Positions 6,341-14,714 of a stretch of DNA of 17,008 nucleotides are shown here, one piece after another. Source of the DNA: CAYINU01 sp964364855. GTDB taxonomy: Bacteria > Margulisbacteria > Marinamargulisbacteria > CAYINU01. Under the pieces are notes generated by a model, which had not been told where the DNA came from, made no database searches, and saw only the letters and a list, made by a program, of their open reading frames with translations. Where the stretch lies: contig CAYINU010000038.1 of the NCBI GenBank assembly GCA_964364855.1, positions 1 through 17,008 on the forward strand, read 5' to 3'. Position 1 is the first letter of the stretch. Each line of letters opens with the position of its first letter. The position numbers and the translations under genes were made by a program.

Positions 6341-8335
6341 ATGACAGTCAGTGTCAAAAAAAGAAATGGGACTATCGCCCCTTTCACACCATCCAAAATC
6401 CATGACGCCATCTACCGTGCCTTTCAAGCCGTGGAAGGGCCTGTCGAAGAGGCGAGTTTGGTTTGCGACAAAGTCCTACAGACCATTACCGATAAGCGGG
6501 TACACGTGGTTTCGGTAGAAGCGATTCAGGACATTGTAGAAGAGACGCTGATCGCATTGCATCATGTCAAGGCAGCCCGCGCCTACATCAAATACCGAGA
6601 ACAGCATGCCGTGTTGAGGAATACACGTCAGCTTTTTGACGAAACGTTTCAACTCGTGGATCGGTATCTCGAAAGAGACGACTGGAAAGTAGCCGAAAAC
6701 AGCAACATGAGTTTTTCGTTGCAAGGACTCAATTACTATATTACCGCCGATATCACATCCCATTATTGGTTGAACAAGGTGTATCCATCCGAAGTCCGCG
6801 ACGCGCATAAAAACTGCGAGATTCACATCCATGATCTGGGGCTCTTGAGTCCTTATTGCTGCGGCTGGGATTTAATGGACTTGCTGATCATGGGGTTTGG
6901 CGGTGTCGAAGGCAAAATTTCGAGCAGTCCACCGAGGCATTTGAGCGCAGCATTGGGGCAGATAGTGAATTTCTTTTATACCCTTCAAGGAGAGGCCGCC
7001 GGCGCGCAAGCGTTTTCAAATGTCGATACGTTATTGGCTCCCATGATTCGATATGATGGACTGTCCTATAAGGCGACCAAACAACACTTGCAGGAGTTTG
7101 TCTTTAATTTGAATGTGCCGACGCGGGTTGGGTTTCAGACCCCGTTTACCAATATCACGATGGATCTGAAAGCGCCCTCTTATTTGGAAACAACACCGGT
7201 CATTATTGGAGGGGTACCCCAGAAAGAATGCTACGGCGAATTTCAACATGAAATGGATTTGTTCAATCAAGCCTTCTGTGAAGTGATGATGGAAGGGGAT
7301 TATCAAGGGCGTATTTTTACGTTCCCGATACCCACGTATAACATTACCCGTGACTTTGATTGGGAGGACCCGAATCTCAGACCCCTGTGGGCGATGACAG
7401 CCAAATATGGCGTCCCTTATTTTTCCAATTTTATAAATTCAGAGATGAACCCAGAAGACGCGCGATCCATGTGTTGCCGTTTACGGCTCGACAACCGTGA
7501 GCTGAGAAAACGGGGGGGCGGGTTATTTGCGTCCAACCCCATGACAGGAAGTGTTGGTGTTGTCACCTTGAATTTGCCCAGAATGGCGTATGAAGCCAAC
7601 TGCGATCTGTTGGCGTTTGACGCTTTGCTTGAGCACCGATGTGAGCTGGCAAGAAAAAGCCTCATGATCAAGCGTAAGGTGCTGGAGCGGTACACCGATG
7701 AAGGGCTCTATCCTTTTTCGAAGCTGTATTTAGGCAAGTTAAAGGAGGGCAAGGGGCAATACTGGCAAAATCATTTTAACACCATTGGAGTTCTCGGCAT
7801 GAACGAAGCTTGCTTGAATCTGTTTGGTGAGAACATTGCCCATGAAGAAGGAAAGGTGTTTTCAATCGGTGTATTAAAAAGAATCAGGGATCTCCTGGCC
7901 CGCTATCAACAGGAAGACAATGTTTTGTATAACCTTGAAGCCACGCCGGGTGAAAGTACCGCTTACCGGTTCGCAAAAAAAGATAAGGCTGATTTTCCGG
8001 ACATCATTACCAGCGGCAATGATGTGCCTTACTACACGAATTCGACCCACCTGCCTGTCGAGCACACACCCGATATTTTCGAGGCCTTGGAGCACCAGGA
8101 CGAGCTTCAAGGGTTGTATACCGGCGGTACGGTTCTGCATGGATTTATCGGGGAAAGCTTAAATGACCCCTCGATTGCCAAGGTATTAGTTCGGCGTATT
8201 TGCGAGAACTTCCGTTTGCCGTACTTTACCATTACGCCGACGTTCAGCATCTGCAGTGAACACGGGTTCATTCGGGGTGAACATCATACCTGTCCCTACC
8301 ATCAAAGCAAAAAATTAAAGGAGGTTGTTCAATGA
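6341..8335 (+). CDS. nrdD: Anaerobic ribonucleoside-triphosphate reductase, catalytic body without its glycyl-radical tail
   Basis: Class III ribonucleotide reductase, which makes dNTPs from NTPs without oxygen. Residues 3-95 form an ATP-cone (KKRNGTIAPFTPSKI), followed by the ten-stranded barrel. Active-site cysteines are visible in PYCCGWDL (171-178) and MCCRLRLD (377-384). The C-terminus has SICSEHGFIRGEHHTCPYH (636-654), the first half of the zinc motif, and then stops at residue 664. Full-length relatives continue straight on with CG..TEVYSRVVGYYRP, holding the catalytic glycine; that part is encoded by the next gene. The protein therefore lacks the glycine and cannot work alone. A strong ribosome binding site (AAAGGAGGT, 8317-8325) sits in the last codons, and the stop overlaps the next start as ATGA. 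The start at 6341 has GGGAG before it. Confidence 0.95.
   Translation: MTVSVKKRNGTIAPFTPSKIHDAIYRAFQAVEGPVEEASLVCDKVLQTITDKRVHVVSVEAIQDIVEETLIALHHVKAARAYIKYREQHAVLRNTRQLFDETFQLVDRYLERDDWKVAENSNMSFSLQGLNYYITADITSHYWLNKVYPSEVRDAHKNCEIHIHDLGLLSPYCCGWDLMDLLIMGFGGVEGKISSSPPRHLSAALGQIVNFFYTLQGEAAGAQAFSNVDTLLAPMIRYDGLSYKATKQHLQEFVFNLNVPTRVGFQTPFTNITMDLKAPSYLETTPVIIGGVPQKECYGEFQHEMDLFNQAFCEVMMEGDYQGRIFTFPIPTYNITRDFDWEDPNLRPLWAMTAKYGVPYFSNFINSEMNPEDARSMCCRLRLDNRELRKRGGGLFASNPMTGSVGVVTLNLPRMAYEANCDLLAFDALLEHRCELARKSLMIKRKVLERYTDEGLYPFSKLYLGKLKEGKGQYWQNHFNTIGVLGMNEACLNLFGENIAHEEGKVFSIGVLKRIRDLLARYQQEDNVLYNLEATPGESTAYRFAKKDKADFPDIITSGNDVPYYTNSTHLPVEHTPDIFEALEHQDELQGLYTGGTVLHGFIGESLNDPSIAKVLVRRICENFRLPYFTITPTFSICSEHGFIRGEHHTCPYHQSKKLKEVVQ
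8317..8325 (+). promoter_or_regulatory. Strong ribosome binding site for the glycyl-radical tail gene
   Basis: AAAGGAGGT inside the last codons of nrdD, 7 bases before the ATG at 8332. It decides that the small downstream frame is translated as its own protein and is not a read-through or frameshift product. Confidence 0.75.
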
Positions 8336-8511
8336 GTAATCCGATACTGGCTACCCAAGTTTCCGAGAAAGAGGAGATTCAAGAACGTTGCGGGAAATCC
8401 ACAGAGGTCTATTCCAGAGTGGTCGGGTTTTATCGTCCGGTCAAACAATGGAACCTTGGTAAAAAAGAAGAATTTAAAGACCGGTGCACGTACGAGGTGG
8501 CGGGCCGCTAG
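8332..8511 (+). CDS. Separate glycyl-radical domain of class III ribonucleotide reductase
   Basis: A 59-residue protein missing from most gene calls because of its size. Residues 19-52 match the extreme C-terminus of NrdD: RCGKSTEVYSRVVG, then FYRPVKQWNLGKKEEF. The radical-bearing glycine is Gly32 in SRVVGFYRP. In usual NrdD proteins this follows directly on the zinc motif as CPxCG; here Cys20-Gly21 supplies the second half of a motif whose first half ends the nrdD product. Residues 1-18 (MSNPILATQVSEKEEIQE) have no counterpart in the fused protein and may help docking. ATGA overlap with nrdD and a strong ribosome binding site show coupled translation; nrdG starts 4 bases after its stop. The intact, conserved frame argues against a sequencing error or decay. 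It should bind NrdD and be activated by NrdG. A comparison is YfiD/GrcA, a stand-alone glycyl-radical spare part for pyruvate formate-lyase. Confidence 0.88.
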   Translation: MSNPILATQVSEKEEIQERCGKSTEVYSRVVGFYRPVKQWNLGKKEEFKDRCTYEVAGR

Positions 8512-8515
8512 GCGC

Positions 8516-9226
8516 ATGAAAATTCATCACTTGCATCTGACCACACTCATCGATTATCCCGATGAAGTGGCTTCGATCATTTTCTTGGGCGGATGCAATT
8601 TGAATTGCGGATATTGTTATAACAAGCCGCTGGCGCGTTCGGATCCGAAGCTCCCCGTCCTTTCAACATCTCATGTTTTGAAGACCCTGGCACAACGTAA
8701 GCCATATATTCAGGCTGTGGTGGTGACGGGTGGGGAGCCGACAATTCATTCGGAACTTCCAGAGTTGTTGTATTGTCTAAAAATAGAGGGGTTTAAGGTT
8801 AAGCTGGATACCAATGGCACAAACCCCAAAAGGCTGTCACAGATTCTGAATCAGAAATTGGTCGATTATGTGGCGATGGACATTAAGGCCCCGTTGGAAA
8901 CTTACCACCTTGTGGCCGGTGCCCCGATCGATACTGCCGGATTGAAAGCATCGATGGCGATTCTGGTTGACGACGGCGTTCAATTTGAGTTTCGCACGAC
9001 CCTCTGGAAAGGGTTGTTTTCAGAGCCGTCGTTTCGGCAAATGGTCACTGATTTCCCCCTTCTTCAGACCGCAGGGAGCCGTCGGTATTACCTGCAAAAC
9101 TATTACCCCACGTCGTTTGTGGAAGGGGGGCAGTATCAGCCATTGTCTAAACATGACGTCGCTCCCCTTTTGACGATCGCCCAGGCGATGGGCATCCAGC
9201 CGACCCTACGTGGCACGTGGTTATAG
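8516..9226 (+). CDS. nrdG: Anaerobic ribonucleotide reductase activating enzyme (radical SAM)
   Basis: Creates the glycyl radical on the reductase by reductive cleavage of S-adenosylmethionine. The 236-residue protein opens with LTTLIDYPDEVASIIFLGGC and has the radical SAM motif CNLNCGYC (residues 27-34), which binds the [4Fe-4S] cluster. Further blocks are VVVTGGEPTIH (the GGE motif that contacts SAM) and KLDTNGTNP and YVAMDIKAPL. It is longer than E. coli NrdG (about 154 residues) and resembles the NrdG2/PflA-like type found with ATP-cone NrdD proteins. ATG at 8516 is chosen because the upstream frame would overlap the glycyl-radical gene; only a distant GAGGTGG serves as ribosome binding site, so translation is probably coupled. 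Its 3' end faces cusA with 3 bases between stops. Confidence 0.93.
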   Translation: MKIHHLHLTTLIDYPDEVASIIFLGGCNLNCGYCYNKPLARSDPKLPVLSTSHVLKTLAQRKPYIQAVVVTGGEPTIHSELPELLYCLKIEGFKVKLDTNGTNPKRLSQILNQKLVDYVAMDIKAPLETYHLVAGAPIDTAGLKASMAILVDDGVQFEFRTTLWKGLFSEPSFRQMVTDFPLLQTAGSRRYYLQNYYPTSFVEGGQYQPLSKHDVAPLLTIAQAMGIQPTLRGTWL

Positions 9227-9229
9227 CCG

Positions 9230-12200
9230 TTACATCGCAGAGGAACCTGGTACCTTCTTACTTCTCCAGTAAAAATAGATGACAGGATAAATCAACAGCT
9301 CCAACACAAACGAGGTGACCAGTCCCCCCACCATGGGGGCGGCGATCCGTTTCATGACATCGGCACCCGTCCCCATCGACCACATCAGCGGTAATAGCCC
9401 CATGAACGCCGCCATTACCGTCATCATTTTGGGCCGAATGCGTTTAACAGCACCGTGCACAATGGCTTCTTTTAAATCCTGGGCCGAATTCATGGTGCCT
9501 TGGCGGACCGAATCGCGATAGGCCATGTCCAAAAAGAGCAGCATAAATATGCCGGTTTCCGCATCCAATCCCATGAGCGCGATCATCCCCACCCACGTGG
9601 CAATCGACAGGTTGTAACCCAGGGCGTAGAGCAACCATACCGACCCCACCAAAGAGAATGGAACAGCCAACAACACAATGCCCGTTTTGGCCATGGATTT
9701 CGTATTGAAATACAACAGCAAAACGATGGCAAGCAGGGTAATGGGTAGAATCACAGCCAGCCGTTGTTTGACCCGCTGCATGTTTTCATATTGTCCGCTC
9801 CAATTCAGCACATAGCCTTTGGGCACACGCACAGACGCGGACACGGCGGCCTTTGCGTTTTTCAAATAGCCCCCGATATCCGAATGGCTAATATCCACAT
9901 ACACATAACCCGCCAATTGACCGTTTTCGTTTCGGATCATGGCCGGCCCTTCGGTGGCTTGAATCGTACCCAGCTCGCCCAGGGGAATTTGTGCACCGGC
10001 CGGCGTGCCGACCAATACCCTGCCCAATTTTGGGATGTTGTCCCGAAATTCTCTGGGATAACGCACGTTGATCGCGTAGCGTTCCCGACCGTTGATGACG
10101 GTGCTGATCGTTTCCCCCCCAATGGCTGACATGATCGTCATTTGGACATCCTCGATCGTCAACCCGTAGCGGGCCAGTGCATCGCGGTCGGGCGTAAATT
10201 CGACGTAGTAACCACCGGCAGTACGCTCGGCAAAGGCGGTTCGTGTTCCAGGCACGTCGCGAAGCACTTGCTCGATGCGAGTGCCAATTGACTGGATGAC
10301 GCCGAGATCCGGCCCTAAAATCTTGATACCGATTGGCGTGCGAATGCCGGTCGAAAGCATGTCAATGCGGTTTTTGATGGGCATTGTCCAAATGTTCGGC
10401 ATACCCGCAAACGACAATTTTTCGTTCATGGCGTTTTGAATGTCCCCGATGCGCCGCTGGGCATCCGGTTTTAGGACGATCGTCGTCTCCACCATCGAAA
10501 ATGGGGCCGGGTCTGTGGGGGTATCAGCTCGGCCTGCCTTGCCAAATACCGTCTCGACCTCTGGAAAACTTTTGATGATTTTGTCCTGAACCTGAATCAT
10601 GCGTTGGGCTTCGGTGACCGACATCCCGGGCAGGGCCGTGGGCATATATAACAGTGCCCCCTCGTTGAGCGGCGGCATAAATTCAGACCCCAACTTTAAA
10701 AAAACAGGGACGGTGGATAGGACAAGAATCAAGGCGAACCCCAGTGTGGTTTTGCGGTGGTCCAACACCCAGCGACATACGGGTTCATACACTTTGAACA
10801 ACCGTTTGCTGACCGGATGTTGTTCTTCTGTGAAATGTTTGCCTTTCGTGAATACGGCGCCCAGCAACGATAGAATGGCTGGAGTTAGCGTCACGGCCAG
10901 GATCGCCGCGATGCCCAACACCAGTGTTTTGGTCACGGCTAGGGGTGTGAACAACCGCCCCTCTTGATCGACCAACGTAAAAATGGGTAAAAACGAGACT
11001 GTGATCACCAGCAGTGCAAAAAACACGGAAGGGCCCACTTCTTTGATGGCACTCAGCAGCTTGGGGCGAAAATCTTCCTTGCCGTCCCAGTCCTCTAATT
11101 TTTTGTACGCGTTTTCCACTTGAATGATGGCGCCATCCACCAGTACCCCGATCGAAATGGCGATGCCCGCCAACGACATGATGTTGGATGTGATACCCAG
11201 CCAATACAAGGGTAAAAAGGCCAAAATGACGGCCACAGGAATGGTCAAAATGGGGACAAGGGCTGATGGAAAATGCCACAAAAAGAAAAGAATTACCACG
11301 CTGACAATAATCATTTCTTCCCCGAGGGAATGAACCAAGGTTTTAATCGAACGCAGGATAAGGTCCGATCGGTCGTAGACGGGCGTGATGTGAACGCCCT
11401 CAGGCAAGGTGGGTTCGAGCTGGGCGATTTTGTCTTTGACCCGGCGGATCACATTCAGTGCATTTTCACCCTGACGCATGATCACGATACCCCCCACCGT
11501 ATCGCCAAGACCGTTGAAGTCCGAGACGCCACGGCGTATGTCGGGGCCAAGCTCTACCCGCGCCACCTGTTTGACGGTAATAGGCGTTCCGGTGGCCGGA
11601 TCGCTGCCAACGACTATTTTTTCAATGTCCTCGGGTGACTGAATATAGCCCTTGGCTTTGACCATAAATTCCGCCCCGGCAATTTCAAGAAGCCTTCCCC
11701 CCGCTTCGTTGTTGCTTTTACGGACGCTATCGATCACTTGGCCGATTGGCATGCGGTACGCCAGAAGCAGGTTGGGATCGACGGTCACTTGGTACTGCTT
11801 GGAAAACCCACCGATGGGGGCCACTTCCGCCACACCGGGTACGGACTGCAGGTGGTAACGCAGCGTCCAGTCTTGCAGGCTGCGCAGATCGGCTAAATTG
11901 TGTTTCCCGGATGTATCAGTCAAGGCATACTGGTAGACCCACCCGACACTGGTAGCATCCGGCCCCATCTCCGTTTTAACGCCTTCCGGCAGACGCGGCA
12001 AAATTTTGCTTAAGTATTCCAGCACGCGGGCACGTGCCCAATACAGGTCGGTGCCGTCCTCGAAAATAACATAGACATACGAGTAGCCGAAGTCTGAAAA
12101 ACCACGGATGGCTTTAACCTTCGGTGCGCCCAGCAAGGCGGAAATGATGGGGTAGGTGACTTGGTCTTCCAAAATGTCCGGCGAGCGGTCCCAGCGGGAA

Positions 12201-12349
12201 TAAATAATCACCTGGGTATCGGAAAGATCTGGAATGGCATCCAGCGGCACCCGCTGAGCGGCCCAAATGGCGGCCACGATGGTGAAAATAATGACCAAAA
12301 GCACCAACAGCCGGTTCTTAGCACTGAATTCAATGATTTTTTCAATCAT
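9230..12349 (-). CDS. cusA: CusA-type copper/silver RND efflux pump
   Basis: The proton-driven inner-membrane pump of a CBA-type metal efflux system; exports Cu(I) and Ag(I) from periplasm and cytoplasm through the adaptor and outer-membrane channel. At 1039 residues it has the full RND layout: twelve helices and two large periplasmic loops. Methionines matching the E. coli CusA metal site (M573, M623, M672) are present at Met569 (LLYMPTALPG), Met619 (FSMVETTIVLKP) and Met664 (DMLSTGIRTP), which favours Cu/Ag over the Zn/Co/Cd pumps. Asp405 in GVLVDGAI is the transmembrane proton-relay residue. The start codon overlaps the stop of the adaptor gene (ATGA), so it is the last gene of the operon. 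There is no room for an intergenic terminator, because nrdG ends 3 bases away on the other strand. Confidence 0.95.
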   Translation of the reverse strand: MIEKIIEFSAKNRLLVLLVIIFTIVAAIWAAQRVPLDAIPDLSDTQVIIYSRWDRSPDILEDQVTYPIISALLGAPKVKAIRGFSDFGYSYVYVIFEDGTDLYWARARVLEYLSKILPRLPEGVKTEMGPDATSVGWVYQYALTDTSGKHNLADLRSLQDWTLRYHLQSVPGVAEVAPIGGFSKQYQVTVDPNLLLAYRMPIGQVIDSVRKSNNEAGGRLLEIAGAEFMVKAKGYIQSPEDIEKIVVGSDPATGTPITVKQVARVELGPDIRRGVSDFNGLGDTVGGIVIMRQGENALNVIRRVKDKIAQLEPTLPEGVHITPVYDRSDLILRSIKTLVHSLGEEMIIVSVVILFFLWHFPSALVPILTIPVAVILAFLPLYWLGITSNIMSLAGIAISIGVLVDGAIIQVENAYKKLEDWDGKEDFRPKLLSAIKEVGPSVFFALLVITVSFLPIFTLVDQEGRLFTPLAVTKTLVLGIAAILAVTLTPAILSLLGAVFTKGKHFTEEQHPVSKRLFKVYEPVCRWVLDHRKTTLGFALILVLSTVPVFLKLGSEFMPPLNEGALLYMPTALPGMSVTEAQRMIQVQDKIIKSFPEVETVFGKAGRADTPTDPAPFSMVETTIVLKPDAQRRIGDIQNAMNEKLSFAGMPNIWTMPIKNRIDMLSTGIRTPIGIKILGPDLGVIQSIGTRIEQVLRDVPGTRTAFAERTAGGYYVEFTPDRDALARYGLTIEDVQMTIMSAIGGETISTVINGRERYAINVRYPREFRDNIPKLGRVLVGTPAGAQIPLGELGTIQATEGPAMIRNENGQLAGYVYVDISHSDIGGYLKNAKAAVSASVRVPKGYVLNWSGQYENMQRVKQRLAVILPITLLAIVLLLYFNTKSMAKTGIVLLAVPFSLVGSVWLLYALGYNLSIATWVGMIALMGLDAETGIFMLLFLDMAYRDSVRQGTMNSAQDLKEAIVHGAVKRIRPKMMTVMAAFMGLLPLMWSMGTGADVMKRIAAPMVGGLVTSFVLELLIYPVIYFYWRSKKVPGSSAM

Positions 12350-13500
12350 TTCACCGCTCCTCGGAATCGAGACTCCGAATCGATCAGAAAATTCGCTGCG
12401 GTAACCACGTTCATACCGGCATTAAGCCCGGATAGCACCTCGTAATAGCCATTGGCCAACCGACCGAGTTGCACGGCAACAGGCGTGAATTTGCCGGCTT
12501 CTTGACGCACAAAGACAAGGCGCTGTTGACCGGTCATAATCACCGCACTTTCGGGCACGGCCAAGACTTCACCGAGTTCAAATTTCAATGACACATTGAC
12601 GAAACTTTGTTGGTGAAAAACCCCCGCTTCAGAGAGCCGAATGCGTGCACGGATTGTTCGTGTGTCGGTATTGACCACGGGGTCGATGGCAACTACCGTC
12701 CCCCACACATGTCGTCCTGGAAGCAGCGATGATGTCACGTCGGCGGCATGTCCCGGCCGAATTTTTTGGGCATCATCGCCATACAACTGCGCCATGACCC
12801 ACAAGGCTTTGTCGGGTCGAATTAAGGTTTGGACGTCCTGCGCCGTATTAAAAAAGGCGCGTATACGGCCTTCATCCAGCCCTTTTTGCCACAGTTTGAG
12901 CTGGGCGGCCTGAAAAATAGCATCGGAAAGTTCGCCTCGGGCCGCAGCGGCCTTGGCCTCCTTGTACTCCACGATGGCGTTATAGAGATCGGGATCAGGC
13001 GCCACCGTGCCAACGGTACGCAAGTCTTGGACCAGCCGCCTTTTCTTCACCACCTCGGTGGTGACGCCGATGAGCTGTTGTTTTTCAGCGGAAAGAACCA
13101 CATTGGCATGGGCATCGACCGAGGGATGTTCTTCCGCCTCTCCCATGGGTTCTTCATATACCGGGATGTAGTCCATGCCCATTTCGTCTTTTTGAGGTGT
13201 GGGCGAAGTGACATCCGGTCGCATGGGGTGGCGATAAAATTTCACCGTTTTTTCAGCCGCTTTTGCGGCCGGTTGGTGGGTAGGTTCCACCTTCTGAAGC
13301 ACCATATTACAAATGGGGCAAACACCCGGATGATCGTCCACGATGTGGGGATGCATCGGACATTGATACGTGGCTTTGGTTTGCGCCGATTCACTGGTCT
13401 TTCTGGCGAAAAAAATGTGACGTTGTTGAAATAAGTAGGTGCCGCCAATGCCCGCTAGGGCAATGACCACCAGTGCAAGCATCAGCCGTTTTTTATTCAT
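12346..13500 (-). CDS. cusB: CusB-type periplasmic adaptor with heavy-metal-binding domain
   Basis: Links the pump to the outer-membrane channel (membrane fusion protein family). The 384-residue protein has an N-terminal anchor or signal (6-24), then a heavy-metal-binding motif with CPMHPHIVDDHPGVCPICNM (47-66; usual form CPxCGM, here Asn for Gly). A second block, FYRHPMRPDVTSPTPQKDEM followed by GMDYIPVYEE, spans 89-117. After the first beta-strands the sequence passes straight from TVGTVAPDPDLYNAIVEYKEAK to a short helical hairpin; I do not see the usual GWIEKLYV...KKGQPL lipoyl part, so this is a shortened adaptor type. ATG at 13500 is preferred over one at 13548 because AGGAGGT lies 7 bases ahead. 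It overlaps the cusC end by 8 bases and shares ATGA with cusA. Confidence 0.9.
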   Translation of the reverse strand: MNKKRLMLALVVIALAGIGGTYLFQQRHIFFARKTSESAQTKATYQCPMHPHIVDDHPGVCPICNMVLQKVEPTHQPAAKAAEKTVKFYRHPMRPDVTSPTPQKDEMGMDYIPVYEEPMGEAEEHPSVDAHANVVLSAEKQQLIGVTTEVVKKRRLVQDLRTVGTVAPDPDLYNAIVEYKEAKAAAARGELSDAIFQAAQLKLWQKGLDEGRIRAFFNTAQDVQTLIRPDKALWVMAQLYGDDAQKIRPGHAADVTSSLLPGRHVWGTVVAIDPVVNTDTRTIRARIRLSEAGVFHQQSFVNVSLKFELGEVLAVPESAVIMTGQQRLVFVRQEAGKFTPVAVQLGRLANGYYEVLSGLNAGMNVVTAANFLIDSESRFRGAVK

Positions 13501-14677
13501 GATCTTCACCTCCTGCGACACGCGTTTGGCGCGCCGTTGCGATGGCATATTCCTTGTAGAGGGTTACGTATTCCAATTTCAGATTGTTCAGCGTCCGTAC
13601 CGTGTTCATCAGATCTAAAAATGGTAATTGCCCCGATTGGTACCGCGCTTGGGCAATTCTCAATGCCTGCTCGGCATGAGGGATTAACGTGGCGCTGAAA
13701 AATTGCAGCGCCCGTTGGTTGTCTTGCGCCAAGACCGAGGCGACAAAACGGTCTTCCTGAACACGAATCCGGGTTTGATCCCGCATGGCTTGGGCCATAT
13801 CTCGGTCCAACTGAAGCGCGTCAATGGATGACGTTCTTTGCCAAGACCATAAAAACGGTAGGGACAGCTTTAACGACAGGAAAGGGCTGGTAGCGGTGCT
13901 GGCCATGGGTAGGCTGTACTGGACGGTTAAATCGGGGAGGGCATCATTTCGTACCATTTCCAATTCCTGAGTGGCACGCAAAACCTGTTGCTCGGCCGCC
14001 AACATCTCGGGCGTGGTGGGGGCCGCTTCTGGACTGGCGGTGGCAATCTTTTCCATTTTTGGGTGTAAGCTGATCGTTAATTCTCGGCCCAGCAAGGCAT
14101 TCAATTTGGCCAAGTCCGCGGCGCGCATGGTTTCTGCCGAGGTTAAGGCATTGGTGGCGCTCAACACTTCCAATTGAATCTGTAGCACATCCAATTGAGA
14201 CGTGTCCGAAGCCGCGGCGTACTGGGACTCGGCCACCGTGGCAATGCGCCCTAAGATGGCTTTCTTCTCGCGCAACAGTTGAATCTGTTCATCGCGAAAC
14301 CACAAAGAAAAATAGTGCTCTGCAACCGCGGCGCTCACATCCCTTTTGATCTGCCGATAGCGAAACAGTTGTTCTTGGTGCATGTGGTACGCACTTTTTT
14401 CTTTGGCGGAAAGTTTTCCAAACAGCGGAAATGTTTGGGAAATGGATGGCGAAAAGCTCCTGAGCTCCATCGATTCAATAGCAATTTCTGGGTCCGGCAA
14501 GCTTCCCATCACAGGAATGCGGGCTCTGGCAGCCTCCGCAGCCTGTTGAGCCGCCTTCACTTCCGGATTGTTTTGAAGGGCGATTGCCACCACATCACGT
14601 AGGGATTGCGCCCTTAGGCCCGTGGAAAGCAACAGTAACCCCATACATGTAAAAAGTATTGCCCTGGACACAACCAT
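13493..14677 (-). CDS. cusC: CusC/TolC-like outer-membrane efflux channel
   Basis: Forms the outer-membrane and periplasmic tunnel of the tripartite pump. About 394 residues with a signal peptide ending LRAQS (around residue 24). Two outer-membrane-efflux-protein repeats follow, rich in coiled-coil helices: LRDVVAIALQNNPEVKAAQQ, PDPEIAIESMELRSFSPSIS then QTFPLFGKLSAKEKSA in the first half, and LPDLTVQYSLPM and LKLSLPFLWSW in the second; each half should give two beta-strands of the barrel. No lipobox is visible, unlike E. coli CusC. An AAAGGAGG ribosome binding site (14687-14680) is only 2 bases from the ATG at 14677 but 8 bases from an in-frame GTG at 14671, so the GTG may be the real start. 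The gene overlaps cusB by 8 bases. Confidence 0.87.
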   Translation of the reverse strand: MVVSRAILFTCMGLLLLSTGLRAQSLRDVVAIALQNNPEVKAAQQAAEAARARIPVMGSLPDPEIAIESMELRSFSPSISQTFPLFGKLSAKEKSAYHMHQEQLFRYRQIKRDVSAAVAEHYFSLWFRDEQIQLLREKKAILGRIATVAESQYAAASDTSQLDVLQIQLEVLSATNALTSAETMRAADLAKLNALLGRELTISLHPKMEKIATASPEAAPTTPEMLAAEQQVLRATQELEMVRNDALPDLTVQYSLPMASTATSPFLSLKLSLPFLWSWQRTSSIDALQLDRDMAQAMRDQTRIRVQEDRFVASVLAQDNQRALQFFSATLIPHAEQALRIAQARYQSGQLPFLDLMNTVRTLNNLKLEYVTLYKEYAIATARQTRVAGGEDHE

Positions 14678-14714
14678 GTCCTCCTTTCAAAAAAAAAGAT
14701 CTTGAAGAGAAGAA

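Noticed and set aside
14688..14705. T-run on the minus strand after AAGATC between the Cys-rich gene and cusC
   Set aside because: No GC-rich stem precedes it; the genes look co-transcribed, so a terminator is not supported.
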